DNA of 26,564 bases from Dehalococcoidia bacterium (GTDB lineage Bacteria > Chloroflexota > Dehalococcoidia > GIF9 > UBA5620): NCBI GenBank assembly GCA_016783225.1, contig JADHWZ010000004.1, forward strand, positions 1-26,564. Reading direction: 5' to 3'. The notes below the pieces were generated by a model. It made no database searches, had not been told where the DNA came from, and saw nothing but the letters and a program-made list of their open reading frames with translations. Below are positions 1 to 7,494 of the stretch, piece by piece. A program made the translations under genes and the position numbers. Position 1 is the stretch's first letter; every line of letters begins with the position of its first letter.

Positions 1-385
1 ACTGGATGGATTCAGGACGTCCCAAATCCATAAGAGCATCCATAGCCGCCCGAATGCTACGCCCGGTGTAGAAAACGTCGTCAACCAGAACTACTTGCTT
101 ACCGGTGATATCCGTAGGGACGTCGGTGCGCTGAATCACAGGTTTCAGGTCTAAGGACGACAGGTCGTCACGATATAGACCGATATCCAGTGAGCCGACT
201 GGCATTGCGATTCCCTCGAGGCTTTGGATAGCGACAGCTAATCGCCTTGCTAGCGGCACTCCGCGGGTTCGCATCCCCACGAGGACAACATGCGCAGCGC
301 CCTTATTCCTTTCCACAATCTCGTGGGCAACGCGGACTAGGACTCGCTCTATGTCCTCCGCGGACATGAGGGTTCTTTCAGGCAT
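1..385 (-). CDS. pyrR: PyrR bifunctional pyrimidine regulator / uracil phosphoribosyltransferase, 3' end cut off
   Basis: PyrR binds pyr mRNA when UMP is plentiful and promotes termination; many members also convert uracil and PRPP to UMP. About 128 codons are present and the C-terminus lies outside the window (the family is usually about 180 aa). The start [20 protein letters not shown] is followed by the [16 protein letters not shown] segment and by the type I phosphoribosyltransferase PRPP loop [15 protein letters not shown], in which the DD pair and TGR are the binding residues. The ATG at 383-385 is preceded by GGAGG. The leader holds a matching PyrR-binding loop and terminator, which independently supports the call. 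Other pyr genes probably follow to the left of the window. Confidence 0.95.
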   Translation of the reverse strand, partial: MPERTLMSAEDIERVLVRVAHEIVERNKGAAHVVLVGMRTRGVPLARRLAVAIQSLEGIAMPVGSLDIGLYRDDLSSLDLKPVIQRTDVPTDITGKQVVLVDDVFYTGRSIRAAMDALMDLGRPESIQ

Positions 386-418
386 AAGAAAAACCTCCTG
401 CCTCAGACTGGCAAGAGG
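386..418 (-). terminator. pyr attenuator terminator hairpin overlapping the pyrR ribosome binding site
   Basis: On the minus strand CCTCTTGCC (410-418) pairs with GGCAGGAGG (394-402) over nine base pairs, one of them G-U, around a 7-nt loop. A T-rich run TTTTTCTT follows and leads directly into the pyrR ATG. The 3' arm contains the GGAGG of pyrR, so the hairpin could both stop transcription and hide the ribosome binding site. Confidence 0.85.
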
Positions 419-480
419 TTCTTAACAACCAACCCCACGTTCCGGATTGTGAAAGGCTACAATCCTTTATCATGATTTCC

Positions 481-502
481 CTTGCCAGCCTCACCGGACT
501 GG
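481..502 (-). promoter_or_regulatory. PyrR-binding loop (anti-antiterminator) with antiterminator arm
   Basis: The minus strand at 487-500 reads AGTCCGGTGAGGCT, an exact match to the published PyrR-binding consensus ARUCCNGNGAGGYU. It sits in a CCAG...CTGG stem (485-502). The adjoining CTGGCAAG (481-488) is complementary to CTTGCCAG in the 5' arm of the terminator. The leader can therefore fold either as PyrR loop plus terminator or as an antiterminator. A second possible long-range pairing is CCCC near 519-522 with GGGG near 433-436. Confidence 0.9.
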
Positions 503-525
503 CTTAAAGGTTCAACCTGGGGTTT

Positions 526-554
526 AGTATATCATCTAGTTGAAAACAACGCAA
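526..554 (-). promoter_or_regulatory. Probable pyr promoter
   Basis: TTGCGT (549-554) and TATACT (526-531) lie 17 bp apart on the minus strand. This would start transcription near 518, just ahead of the PyrR loop, which is where a pyr attenuator leader should begin. The -35 match is weak and the -10 good. Confidence 0.55.
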
Positions 555-644
555 CACTGCGCACTGCTTGGGAGAAAAGCGTGGAGCAATTCCGGTGACA
601 GCGTCGAATAGATGGCAAGTCCGGGTCGGGCAAGGCTCAGGGGT

Positions 645-1451
645 TCAAGAAAAACCCAGCCAGTTGAGCAAGCCACTCCCCCAGAACAGCGTTGCCATAG
701 CGGCCAAAGAGAGGAATGGACCAAAAGGTATGGCCTCTTTCCGGCCTTTCAGCCTGAGCAGCAGCAGAACTATGGCCACCAGTCCCCCGCTGAGTATCGC
801 CAAATAGAGGGCTATAAGCACCAACGGAAAGCCGGTAACAAGGCCTATCAACCCCGCCAGTTTGACATCTCCCAACCCCATACCCACCCCACGGCCCAGA
901 GCTGCATAAATGAGCGCCACCATAAACAGAAGCCCAGAAAAAATGGCCCCGCCAACGAGCGAATTAACAATCCACGGCCCAAAGCTTAAGCCAATGCCGC
1001 CGGTAGGCTCAAATCCAAATATGGAACCCGTGCCAGCCACAATCAGAGCCACCACTATACCTGGATAGACTATCTTGTTGGGCAGAATCCTGTGTTCCAA
1101 ATCAGTGACCACAAGGGCAACGAACAGGCAGCAATAGAAGGCAACCATCGCCAGTTCCCAACCCAGCCCGTAATGCCAGTATAGAAAGGCAAACAGGATC
1201 CCCATACCCAACTCCACCCAAAACAGGCGCATAGGGATGTTCGCATCACAATAACGGCAGCGTCCCTTGAGCCACAGGTAGCTGAACAACGGAACCATAT
1301 CCCTGGCTGAAAGCCTACGTTGACACCCAGGGCAATGTGATGGTGGTGACACAATGGATTTGCCCGCCGGCAAACGGTCAGCGACCACGTTGAGGAAGCT
1401 ACCTACGGCTACGCCGAGCAAGAAGAATAGAGTTAACCAAGCAATGATCAT
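645..1451 (-). CDS. pilD: Prepilin peptidase (type IV leader peptidase / N-methyltransferase)
   Basis: This integral membrane aspartic protease removes the leader from type IV prepilins and methylates the new N-terminal Phe. The 268-aa protein has the usual length and two-domain layout. The N-terminal domain carries a cytoplasmic zinc-site pair, C40-x2-C43 and C65-x2-C68. The A24 peptidase domain follows with about seven hydrophobic segments. The catalytic aspartates are D117 in VVTDLEHRILPN and D195 in GMGLGDVKLAG. Substrates are encoded nearby: the pilin at 6607 and the minor prepilins at 14647-15979. The gene lies 88 bp downstream of the hybrid kinase on the same strand and may be read from that operon. 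A TATAAT at 1460-1465 (minus) could add a promoter, but no good -35 accompanies it. No strong Shine-Dalgarno sequence precedes the ATG. Confidence 0.95.
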   Translation of the reverse strand: MIIAWLTLFFLLGVAVGSFLNVVADRLPAGKSIVSPPSHCPGCQRRLSARDMVPLFSYLWLKGRCRYCDANIPMRLFWVELGMGILFAFLYWHYGLGWELAMVAFYCCLFVALVVTDLEHRILPNKIVYPGIVVALIVAGTGSIFGFEPTGGIGLSFGPWIVNSLVGGAIFSGLLFMVALIYAALGRGVGMGLGDVKLAGLIGLVTGFPLVLIALYLAILSGGLVAIVLLLLRLKGRKEAIPFGPFLSLAAMATLFWGSGLLNWLGFS

Positions 1452-1539
1452 CGCTGCTCATTATAGGGGATCGGTCATACGGCTTCCACTCTCCCACCGA
1501 CAGGCGGGACTGCCACCATCGCACCTTCAAACAGCGCCA

Positions 1540-3432
1540 CTAACTCACGCCAGCGACAACCTTGCGTAGTACTCTGCTCAGTTCCGCTATTTCGTAGGGC
1601 TTGCTAATAGCCTCACTGAAACCCCATTGCTTGAAATCGGCCATTAGTGGATGAACCGAATAACCACTTGAGACTATCGCCTTAACGGCAGGGCTCATCT
1701 CCTTTAGCTTCCCCATCGCTTCCTTGCCCCCCATACCACCCACAACCGTCAGGTCCAACATAACCGCGTCAAACGGCTCTCCCGAGTCGATGGCCTTCTT
1801 ATACACCTCAACAGCCTCCGCACCATCCCTGGCGTATCCCACCTCGTACCCGATATGACTCAACATCTCCCCGGTGGCATCCCGTATCTCCTCATCATCG
1901 TCCATAACCAATACCTTCCCCTTGCCGACAACAGGCTTCTCTTCCGCAGCCTTCCTCTTGGAGGGCTTCCTCGCAGAGGCAGGGAGATAGACATAGAAGG
2001 TAGCTCCAACCCCCAATTCCGACTCTACTGTCAGCAGTCCATCATGGCTCTTGACTATGGAATAGGAGGTGGCAAGCCCGAGACCGCTTCCTTTTTGCTT
2101 GGTCGTGAAGTAAGGGTCAAATATCTTCGGGAGATACTGGTCAGGTATGCCGATTCCCTGGTCTTCGACAGTTATCTTTACGTATTTACCCTCCTGCAAC
2201 GGCAAGGCATCTTCCTCACAGACAACCGTATTCTCGGCACATACCTTAATTATCCCGCCGTCAGGCATAGCGTCACCGGCATTAATAATCAGGTTACTGA
2301 TGACCTGACTTATCTGTCCCTTGTCGACCTCGATCCCCCAGAGGTCATCCGGGACGGAGAACTCGCATCGGACATTGGAACCTCTCAGGGCGAAGCTGCC
2401 TGAATCTCGTATCAATTCGGAGATAGACGCTGTCTTCTTCACAGGTGCCCCGCCTCTGGAGAAAGTGAGCAATTGCTGAGTCAGGTCCTGCGCCCTCAGC
2501 GCCGCCTTTTCCGCTACTGCCACCTTTTGGAAGGCTTTGTCTTCAGGCTGTGCATACACCTTCGCCAGAGATAAGTTACTCAAGACAACCTGCAGAATGT
2601 TGTTGAAATCATGGGCAATGCCACCGGCGAGAAGGCCAATAGATTCGAGCTTTTGAGCTTTCACAAGCTCCTTCTCTAGTTTCTTGCGTTCGGTGATGTC
2701 TACAAACGAAGCCATCATGCAGACAGGCTTACCACTCTCATCCGTGACCATGCTGACTGAAAGCTGGACATCGAACATTGTGCCATCTTTTCTTCTAGCT
2801 GCCAGTTCGCCTATCTGGTTTCCTGTCTGCCGCAGTGTCCCTATTACCTCCGAGGCACTATCTTCTGACTGCCAGAAGTCCACAATGGGTCTTCCCAGAA
2901 CCTCTTTGTCGCTATATCCCCACAGCCTGAGAAATGAAGGATTGACATAGGTCACATTGCCTTCAAGGTCAATGAGAGCGATGGCACTGATAGATGATGC
3001 TATGGCGCTGTCCTTTATCCTCAGCGCTTCCTCCGCTTGTCTGCGCTCTCGACGTACCTCGGTCTCGCGCAGTTCCCGCTCAACAGCAGGAAGCAACCGC
3101 GCTAGGTTGCCCTTGGCAATGAAATCATGCGCACCAGCATGCAGCGCCTCTACCGCCATCTCTTCGCCGACTGCACCTGACACGATAATAAATGGTAAGT
3201 CAAGCTCCCTTTCTTTCAACATGGTCAACGCAGCCGCGACACTGAACTGTGGCATAGAATAATCAACAAGCACAGCGCCCCATGTCTGCTTATCCAGAGC
3301 AGCACTCATCCCTCCAGGCGTGTCGACCCTCTCATAGGTTAGCTCATAGCCACCGCGCTGCAACTCACGTACCAGCAACAGGGCGTCATCTTCCGAATCC
3401 TCGATGATCAATACCCGCAGTGACTCGCTCAT
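1540..3432 (-). CDS. Hybrid sensor histidine kinase, REC-PAS-HisKA-HATPase-REC
   Basis: A soluble 630-aa kinase with no membrane segment. In order: an N-terminal receiver (about 5-120, phospho-acceptor D57 in AVLVDYSMPQF), a short coiled linker, a PAS domain (about 140-248), and a DHp domain whose H-box GGIAHDFNNIL gives H274. The ATPase domain follows with N-box NLIINAGDAMPDGG, G1 VEDQGIGIP and G2 GSGLGLA. A C-terminal receiver (about 505-625) has D560 in VMLDLTVVGG. The N-terminal receiver suggests that another kinase feeds it, most simply the upstream PAS kinase or the receiver protein of the same operon. The ATG directly abuts the TAG of the receiver gene (no gap) and has GAGGG upstream, so translational coupling is likely. 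The output is unknown because no DNA-binding or cyclase domain is present. Confidence 0.93.
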   Translation of the reverse strand: MSESLRVLIIEDSEDDALLLVRELQRGGYELTYERVDTPGGMSAALDKQTWGAVLVDYSMPQFSVAAALTMLKERELDLPFIIVSGAVGEEMAVEALHAGAHDFIAKGNLARLLPAVERELRETEVRRERRQAEEALRIKDSAIASSISAIALIDLEGNVTYVNPSFLRLWGYSDKEVLGRPIVDFWQSEDSASEVIGTLRQTGNQIGELAARRKDGTMFDVQLSVSMVTDESGKPVCMMASFVDITERKKLEKELVKAQKLESIGLLAGGIAHDFNNILQVVLSNLSLAKVYAQPEDKAFQKVAVAEKAALRAQDLTQQLLTFSRGGAPVKKTASISELIRDSGSFALRGSNVRCEFSVPDDLWGIEVDKGQISQVISNLIINAGDAMPDGGIIKVCAENTVVCEEDALPLQEGKYVKITVEDQGIGIPDQYLPKIFDPYFTTKQKGSGLGLATSYSIVKSHDGLLTVESELGVGATFYVYLPASARKPSKRKAAEEKPVVGKGKVLVMDDDEEIRDATGEMLSHIGYEVGYARDGAEAVEVYKKAIDSGEPFDAVMLDLTVVGGMGGKEAMGKLKEMSPAVKAIVSSGYSVHPLMADFKQWGFSEAISKPYEIAELSRVLRKVVAGVS

Positions 3433-3882
3433 CTAGACCCTCACAGCGCCTGGCACAGTTTCATTCAAGACTAGCCAATACAGACCCAGTTGCCGTATGG
3501 CCTCGCTGAACTGAGCGAAGTCCACTGGCTTGCGAATGTAGCTGTTGGCACCCAGCTCGTAGCCCTTCACGACATCTTGCTCCTCCTTCGACGACGTGAG
3601 AATCACTACGGGGAGGACTCTTGTCCGTGGGTCATCGCGCAGGCGTCGCAATACTTCCATACCGTCCAGTTTGGGCAGCTTCAAATCCAGCAGGACAATC
3701 TGCGGCATCACGCTCGTATCACGCCCAGCATACTCACCAGTGCCAAACAGATAGTCCAGTGCCTCCACGCCATCGCCCGCCACTACCACCTCATTCATGA
3801 CATTGCTTTTCTTGAATGCGCGCAGGGTCAATGCTACGTCGTCCGGATTGTCTTCCACCAGCAGGATGACTTTCTCGTTCAT
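3433..3882 (-). CDS. Single-domain response regulator, Rcp1/CheY-like
   Basis: A 149-aa stand-alone receiver. It has the acidic pair in LLVEDNPDD (D11), phospho-acceptor D66 in IVLLDLKLPKLDG, the conserved Thr/Ser in VILTSS, and K118 in YIRKPVDF. The insertion after beta-2 (DYLFGTGEYAGRD) and the overall length fit the Rcp1 class, receivers commonly paired with phytochrome-type kinases like the one upstream. I chose the ATG at 3880-3882 because AGGAGGGG lies 4-11 bases ahead. A TTG at 3898-3900 would add six residues and overlap the kinase stop, but has no comparable site. The protein has no output domain, so it probably shuttles phosphate between the two kinases or acts by protein binding. 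Confidence 0.92.
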   Translation of the reverse strand: MNEKVILLVEDNPDDVALTLRAFKKSNVMNEVVVAGDGVEALDYLFGTGEYAGRDTSVMPQIVLLDLKLPKLDGMEVLRRLRDDPRTRVLPVVILTSSKEEQDVVKGYELGANSYIRKPVDFAQFSEAIRQLGLYWLVLNETVPGAVRV

Positions 3883-3896
3883 ATTGCCCCTCCTTT

Positions 3897-5444
3897 TCAA
3901 GTTGATTCCAACTGAAGCGTGAAACTAAACGTTGCGCCTTGATCCACCCTCCCTTCAGCCCAGACACGGCCGCCATGGCGATGGATTATACGTTGCACCG
4001 TAGCCAGGCCAATGCCAGTACCCTCAAACTCTTCTGGGGAATGCAAGCGTTGAAAAGCACCAAATAGTTTGTCGACATAGGTCATGTCGAAGCCAACGCC
4101 GTTGTCACGCACGAAACAGGTGGGTTTTCCATCTCCTTCGGTATAGCCGAACTCTATCCTGGCGCACTCACGCGTTCTAGTGAATTTCCACGCATTGCTC
4201 AGCAGGTTCTCCAGTACCGCGTGGAGCAGCCGGGCATCTCCATTCGCGATCGCTCCCTCTGCAATGACAAACTCCACTTGCCGCTCCGGTTCCCTTTCTC
4301 TCAGCTCAGCTGCGACTGACCGCGCCAATGCACTCAGATCAACCGTGTCACGGTGCATGTCGCTGCGCGTTATGCGTGACAAACCCAGCATGTCGTCAAT
4401 AAGCTGGCCCATATGCTGGGCGGCCCGACGAACACGCTGGAGGTAATCTCTGCCCAGGTCGTCCACGCCGTCGGCATAATCCTCCAGCAGCGCCTGACTG
4501 AAGCCGTCGATAGTCCGCAATGGCGCCCGCAGGTCATGCGAGACGGAATAGGAAAAGGCTTCCAGCTCCTTGTTGGCGGTTTCAAGTTGTGCTGTGCGCT
4601 CAATGACCCGCTGCTCAAGCTCCTCGTTCAACTGGCGAATCTCCGCCTCCGCTTGCTTCTGCTCCGTTATGTCTCTAAGCGAGATCAAACCCGCCAATTT
4701 GCCGCCGAAGTCGGTCCTCAGACCAACTGCACTCACCCATTTCTCTTTACCATCCTTGGCCATCACATGAAAGTCGTTGATTTGCCGAAGGTCACTTTGG
4801 AACATATCCTCTGCGATAATCTTGGCGACGCGGTCTTTTTCCTCCGGATACACGAAATCGAGCAGGTCCGCCTTGAGCGCCTCGTCTATTGAATCGAAAC
4901 CAAACATGTCCACGATGGCTTGATTCACCAGGATGGCTCCAAGTGTCTCAGCGTCGATGACAATCATGCCGTCGAGCTTGGTCTCGAACAGCGTCCTGTA
5001 CCTGGCTTCCGATTGCCGCAGCGTCTCCTCGGCTCGCTTCCGTTCCGTCATGTCCACGAGGCTTCCAGCTACCGCTCGCCCACCCTTATATTCGATGGAG
5101 GCAACCTTTTCCAAGACCCACATAAGGTCACCGTTCTTGCTTATGAACCTGTACTCGTAGGGACGAATGGATTCCTCCTTGAGATGCTCTATTGCCTTCT
5201 CTCTGACCATCTCCCTGTCTTCGGGATAAACAAGCTCCAGGCAATCCTTCCCTACAAGCTCTTGCTCTGTGTAGCCTGTTAGCTCCTGAAACACCGGGTT
5301 AACGTATTGGAACTTCCCTTTGCCGGCAATGTATATCCCTATCCCGGCGCTCCGCATCAGGGCTTGCGACAGCTCCTGAAGCGCTGGCAACATATCCTGC
5401 CTTTGTTTGCGTGGTTTCTCTACCAAGGTTGATTTGGCTACCAT
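3897..5444 (-). CDS. PAS-PAS sensor histidine kinase
   Basis: A soluble 515-aa kinase. Two PAS domains with PAC-type ends occupy about 25-138 and 145-262 (DMTERKRAEE and RDITEQKQAE close them), followed by a coiled coil (about 263-295). The DHp domain has H-box SYSVSHDLRAPLRTIDGF (H303). The ATPase domain has N-box LENLLSNAWKFT, G1 VRDNGVGFD, the F-box region FGAFQRLHSPEEFEGTG and G2 GIGLA. The H-box and LFGAFQRLH stretch are those of phytochrome-like kinases, although no GAF or PHY domain is present. This is the first gene of a three-gene operon and ends 14 bases before the receiver start. The ligand or cue sensed by the PAS domains cannot be read from sequence. Confidence 0.93.
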   Translation of the reverse strand: MVAKSTLVEKPRKQRQDMLPALQELSQALMRSAGIGIYIAGKGKFQYVNPVFQELTGYTEQELVGKDCLELVYPEDREMVREKAIEHLKEESIRPYEYRFISKNGDLMWVLEKVASIEYKGGRAVAGSLVDMTERKRAEETLRQSEARYRTLFETKLDGMIVIDAETLGAILVNQAIVDMFGFDSIDEALKADLLDFVYPEEKDRVAKIIAEDMFQSDLRQINDFHVMAKDGKEKWVSAVGLRTDFGGKLAGLISLRDITEQKQAEAEIRQLNEELEQRVIERTAQLETANKELEAFSYSVSHDLRAPLRTIDGFSQALLEDYADGVDDLGRDYLQRVRRAAQHMGQLIDDMLGLSRITRSDMHRDTVDLSALARSVAAELREREPERQVEFVIAEGAIANGDARLLHAVLENLLSNAWKFTRTRECARIEFGYTEGDGKPTCFVRDNGVGFDMTYVDKLFGAFQRLHSPEEFEGTGIGLATVQRIIHRHGGRVWAEGRVDQGATFSFTLQLEST

Positions 5445-5476
5445 AGGCCTTCAACGAACCTCCATAGATTCTTGGC

Positions 5477-5491
5477 CCCCCAATTTGGGGG
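5477..5491. promoter_or_regulatory. 15-bp perfect palindrome downstream of the kinase promoter, possible operator
   Basis: CCCCCAA-T-TTGGGGG (plus strand) is symmetric apart from its centre base. It lies about 10-24 bp downstream of the proposed -10 of the kinase operon, where a repressor would block initiation or elongation. It is not followed by a T-run, so it is not an obvious terminator. No candidate regulator gene is adjacent. Confidence 0.4.
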
Positions 5492-5500
5492 TACATCCTT

Positions 5501-5529
5501 AGTATCGTACTCCTCGGGGCTATAGTAAA
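5501..5529 (-). promoter_or_regulatory. Probable promoter of the histidine kinase operon
   Basis: TTTACT (5524-5529) and GATACT (5501-5506) are 17 bp apart on the minus strand, each matching four of six consensus bases. The position, about 55 bp upstream of the kinase ATG, and the palindrome just beyond it make this the best candidate. Confidence 0.5.
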
Positions 5530-5618
5530 TAGTCCATAGGTAATGTTATGCATAGCAAAAAAGTCCTGCTTGCGGAGCCAGGAGACCTATTTGCCTCCAA
5601 CGACGCATCAAGCCTCAC

Positions 5619-5695
5619 CAGTCACTCGCCTACGGGTGACGGCCACGCAATCGACGCACCTGAGGGTCACCTGTGGGCAGGTGACTCCCACGTGA
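5619..5695. repeat. Paired hairpin repeat (A' plus inverted A)
   Basis: The A' hairpin AGTCACTCGCCTACGGGTGAC is followed by a spacer GGCCACGCAATCGACGCACC, then the A hairpin in reverse (5663-5695, stem TCACCTG/CAGGTGA). The same two-hairpin unit recurs at 20828-20906. A and A' have related stems in opposite orientation, so the unit is an inverted pair. Confidence 0.85.
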
Positions 5696-5843
5696 CCTAA
5701 ACCCAAAGTCAAAAGTCAAAAATGAAAATGACAAGTAAAAGTGCAAAGATCACTTTTGCATTTTGGCTTTCGCATTTTACATTCTCTTCCGTGCCAGCCA
5801 CCCGCCTACGGGTGGCGGCCGCGCAACCGACGCGCCTGAAAAT
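5663..5843. repeat. Composite element: hairpin, AT-rich core, hairpin (copy 1)
   Basis: An A hairpin and the tail CACGTGACCTAAACC are followed by an AT-rich core (about 5700-5785) containing AAAATGACAAGTAA and CATTTTACATT. An A'-type hairpin (5796-5820) and GCAACCGACGCGCCTGAA close it. The whole arrangement occurs in inverse orientation at 7765-7954 with a diverged core. The hairpin-bounded structure resembles a small non-autonomous element. Confidence 0.75.
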
Positions 5844-5877
5844 GACCGCCAAACACCGTTTCGTGTCAGCCACACTC

Positions 5878-5900
5878 GTAGCGCGAGGCTTTAACCTCGC
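5878..5900 (+). repeat. GTAG-foot hairpin, family D
   Basis: GTAG (5878-5881) is followed by stem GCGAGG (5883-5888) and CCTCGC (5895-5900). Related copies lie at 7073, 7980, 9689, 13089 and 15204. Confidence 0.7.
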
Positions 5901-5953
5901 CTGGGTTAGGGGCTGGGGGCTTGATGTTGGAGACTGACCCCACCAGGCTAGGG

Positions 5954-6005
5954 GTAGCCTGGAGCTTCCGCTCCAGGCATGATTGGAGCCGATGCTCCAA
6001 TCTAC
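5954..6005. repeat. 52-bp double hairpin, family B (REP/inverse-REP pair), copy 1
   Basis: It begins GTAG and ends CTAC. Two perfect hairpins lie inside: GCCTGGAGC/GCTCCAGGC and GATTGGAGC/GCTCCAATC, each with a 9-bp stem and 4-nt loop, separated by AT. Each arm therefore has GTAG at its own 5' foot, as in an E. coli BIME. Confidence 0.85.
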
Positions 6006-6041
6006 CCGGGCTAGAGTACGACAATCTATTTTCGGAATTGG

Positions 6042-6297
6042 CCCGGCCTGGCTTATTGGTGTCAGGTCTGGGGACCTGACACCCACATGGGACAAGTACC
6101 AAGCACTAAATCCGAAACCCTAAATCCCAAACAATATATAAATCCAAATTACCAAATGTTCCTGTTTTGAGTTTTGGACTTGGGTGATTTGAGTTTGTTT
6201 AGAGCTTAGAGATTAGGATTTGGAATTTGGCATGCGGTGTGAGGGTGAGAGGATGTTTCCCCCTCCCTCTGACTCCCTCCCGCCAGGGAATTATGAA
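6042..6297. repeat. Composite module C+E (copy 1)
   Basis: GGCCTGGCTTATTGGT is followed by the family C hairpin GTCAGGTCTGGGGACCTGAC (6061-6080). An AT-rich stretch of TAAATCC/GATTTGG-type words (about 6100-6235) comes next, then a pyrimidine-rich end (CCCTCCCTCTGACTCCCTCC). About 165 bp are nearly identical to 20661-20822, with only a few differences by eye. The full module recurs inverted at 25287-25521. Confidence 0.85.
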
Positions 6298-6304
6298 ACA
6301 ACGG

Positions 6305-6356
6305 GTAGCCTGGAGCTTCCGCTCCAGGCATGATTGGAGCGGATGCTCCAATCTAC
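6305..6356. repeat. 52-bp double hairpin, family B, copy 2
   Basis: Same 52-bp GTAG...CTAC unit as 5954-6005, with a changed second loop (GGAT for CGAT) and intact stems. Confidence 0.85.
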
Positions 6357-6606
6357 CCGGGCTCAGGCAACTCAAGGCAGTCCCCGCCAGGCAGAAGCAA
6401 AGGGGTCAGACAAGCAGGGCAAGTCGGCCTTGGGCAAATGAATATCACCAAAAAGTACGTGCCCAGCCTAGTACTTTCTTACCATACGAAACGTTACCAA
6501 TGGCCTATTTACTTAGGCTGTCAACGGTAGCATACCACACTTGTATCACAGAGATAGCTCCGCCGCGGCACATTATAAGAAACTAAATGAAAGGGGGTAA
6601 CCAAGA

Positions 6607-6927
6607 GTGAGAAAACTGCGCAAGTTCTTCAGAACTGGCGAGAAGGGCTTCACCCTGGTAGAGCTGCTGGTCGTAGTTGCCATCCTCGGCACGCTGGCGG
6701 GCGTAGTCGCCCTCAACGTCACCAACTTCCTCGGTCAGGGCGAAACCGAAGCCGCATGCACCGAAGTTGACATTGTCCAGGCAGCCGTTGTGGCCTACAT
6801 GGCAGCCAATGACGCTGCGGTTCCCACCGTGGCTGCACTCGTCACCGCAAACTACCTCATGTCGACGCCGGATAACGCCATGGTTATCAGCGCCGCCGGT
6901 GCGGTGACCTCAGCCGCCTGCCCGTAA
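6607..6927 (+). CDS. Type IV pilin-like protein, probable major pilin subunit
   Basis: A 106-aa prepilin. A basic leader MRKLRKFFRTGEKG ends at the cleavage site G14/F15. The mature N-terminus FTLVELLVVVAILGTLAG has the conserved Glu at position 5 and is the hydrophobic assembly helix. The mature protein of about 92 aa is small and Ala/Val-rich, with two cysteines (C51, C105) that could form a C-terminal disulfide loop. The start is a GTG at 6607 with AAAGGGGG ten bases upstream. The gene stands alone between the kinase operon and hicBA and is followed by a strong hairpin, so it is probably a separate, highly expressed unit. PilD (645-1451) would process it. It could instead be a GspG-type pseudopilin; isolation and size favour a major pilin. 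Confidence 0.85.
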   Translation: MRKLRKFFRTGEKGFTLVELLVVVAILGTLAGVVALNVTNFLGQGETEAACTEVDIVQAAVVAYMAANDAAVPTVAALVTANYLMSTPDNAMVISAAGAVTSAACP

Positions 6928-6948
6928 GGGACTAGAGCGCAAGCACAT

Positions 6949-7040
6949 CTCCGGGATTGCCCGGAGCAGTCAGGCCACTGATAACAGGCTAGCAAGGCCT
7001 GCGGCGAGAGCCAACCCGGCTGCGCCGCGGGCCTTTCATG
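6949..7040 (+). terminator. Hairpins after the pilin gene, probable terminator
   Basis: A 7-bp hairpin CTCCGGG/CCCGGAG (6949-6966) is followed by a 13-bp stem AAGGCCTGCGGCG (6994-7006) with CGCCGCGGGCCTT (7023-7035), one G-U pair, then TCATGTTTC. The T-run is poor, so termination may be partial or the hairpins may protect the pilin mRNA. Confidence 0.55.
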
Positions 7041-7191
7041 TTTCATCCCAACCCCCGACGAAGCCAACCCTCGTAGCGCGAGACTTTAGCCTTGCCCACG
7101 CCTGCCCCGGATGCCACGTAAGGAATCCTGCTGCAAGTCTGCACCATCACCCAACCACTGCCAGGCCATCGAAGAAGAACCCGACAGGACT

Positions 7192-7220
7192 TTGACAGCA
7201 GCCACCAATCATACTAGAAT
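7192..7220 (+). promoter_or_regulatory. Promoter of hicBA
   Basis: TTGACA (7192-7197) and TAGAAT (7215-7220) are exactly 17 bp apart, a near-consensus housekeeping promoter. It starts transcripts about 25 bp ahead of the antitoxin ATG, which shows that the longer upstream frame is not the protein start. Confidence 0.8.
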
Positions 7221-7251
7221 TAAGGCAAACGAAGAAGCAGGGGAAGAGAAC

Positions 7252-7494
7252 ATGCTAACGGAATACCTACGAGCAGCTATGAAAAGAGCCAAATACGAAA
7301 TGCTGCCTGACAACAACACGTATTACGGTAGCATACCACAATTTGACGGCGTCTACGCCAACAGCGATAATCTGGAAAACTGCCGGAATGAGCTAGAGGA
7401 CGTCCTGGAGGAGTGGCTCCTATTTAGAATATCCCGCCGATTATCACTGCCAATTGTCGATGGGATCGACCTCAGAATAAGGGAATTCGTTTAG
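7252..7494 (+). CDS. hicB: HicB-family antitoxin
   Basis: An 80-aa protein with the partial RNase H fold of HicB: YYGSIPQFDGVYANSDNLENCRNELEDVLEEWL matches the family core (G-x-IP-x-F-GV...A...L-x-E...EWL). HicB binds and blocks HicA and often represses its own promoter. The ATG at 7252 has GGGGAAGAG upstream and lies just after the promoter at 7192-7220; the same frame is open back to 7111, but that part would be untranscribed. No separate C-terminal DNA-binding domain is visible, so autoregulation may be weak or depend on the complex. The stop codon overlaps the hicA start by one base (TAGTG). The order antitoxin-toxin is the less common hicBA arrangement. Confidence 0.85.
   Translation: MLTEYLRAAMKRAKYEMLPDNNTYYGSIPQFDGVYANSDNLENCRNELEDVLEEWLLFRISRRLSLPIVDGIDLRIREFV

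Larger units (their letters stand above)
5530..6606. other. 1.1-kb repeat-rich intergenic region between the kinase operon and the pilin gene
   Basis: I see no gene here. Open frames in it run through repeats and are not credible. From left to right it holds paired hairpins, an AT-rich composite element, a GTAG-foot hairpin, two 52-bp double hairpins and a composite module, each listed separately. The last 240 bp (about 6360-6606) are unique sequence and probably hold the pilin promoter, but I could not assign -35 and -10 boxes with confidence. Confidence 0.75.

Noticed and set aside
6450..6480. AAAGTAC/GTACTTT inverted repeat as a terminator or operator
   Set aside because: Only a 7-bp AT-containing stem with a 12-nt loop, too weak to call.
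5709..6586. Several 70-130-aa open frames in the region upstream of the pilin gene
   Set aside because: They translate hairpin and AT-rich repeats, and similar peptides appear wherever the same repeats occur. No start signals.
6362..6606. Pilin leader considered as a c-di-GMP-I riboswitch
   Set aside because: GGGCAAA and GGTAGC words are present, but the conserved core (ACGCAAAGCC and the P2/P3 arrangement) is missing.
7111..7251. 47-codon extension of hicB
   Set aside because: The near-consensus promoter (7192-7220) lies inside it, and the ATG at 7252 has a good ribosome binding site.
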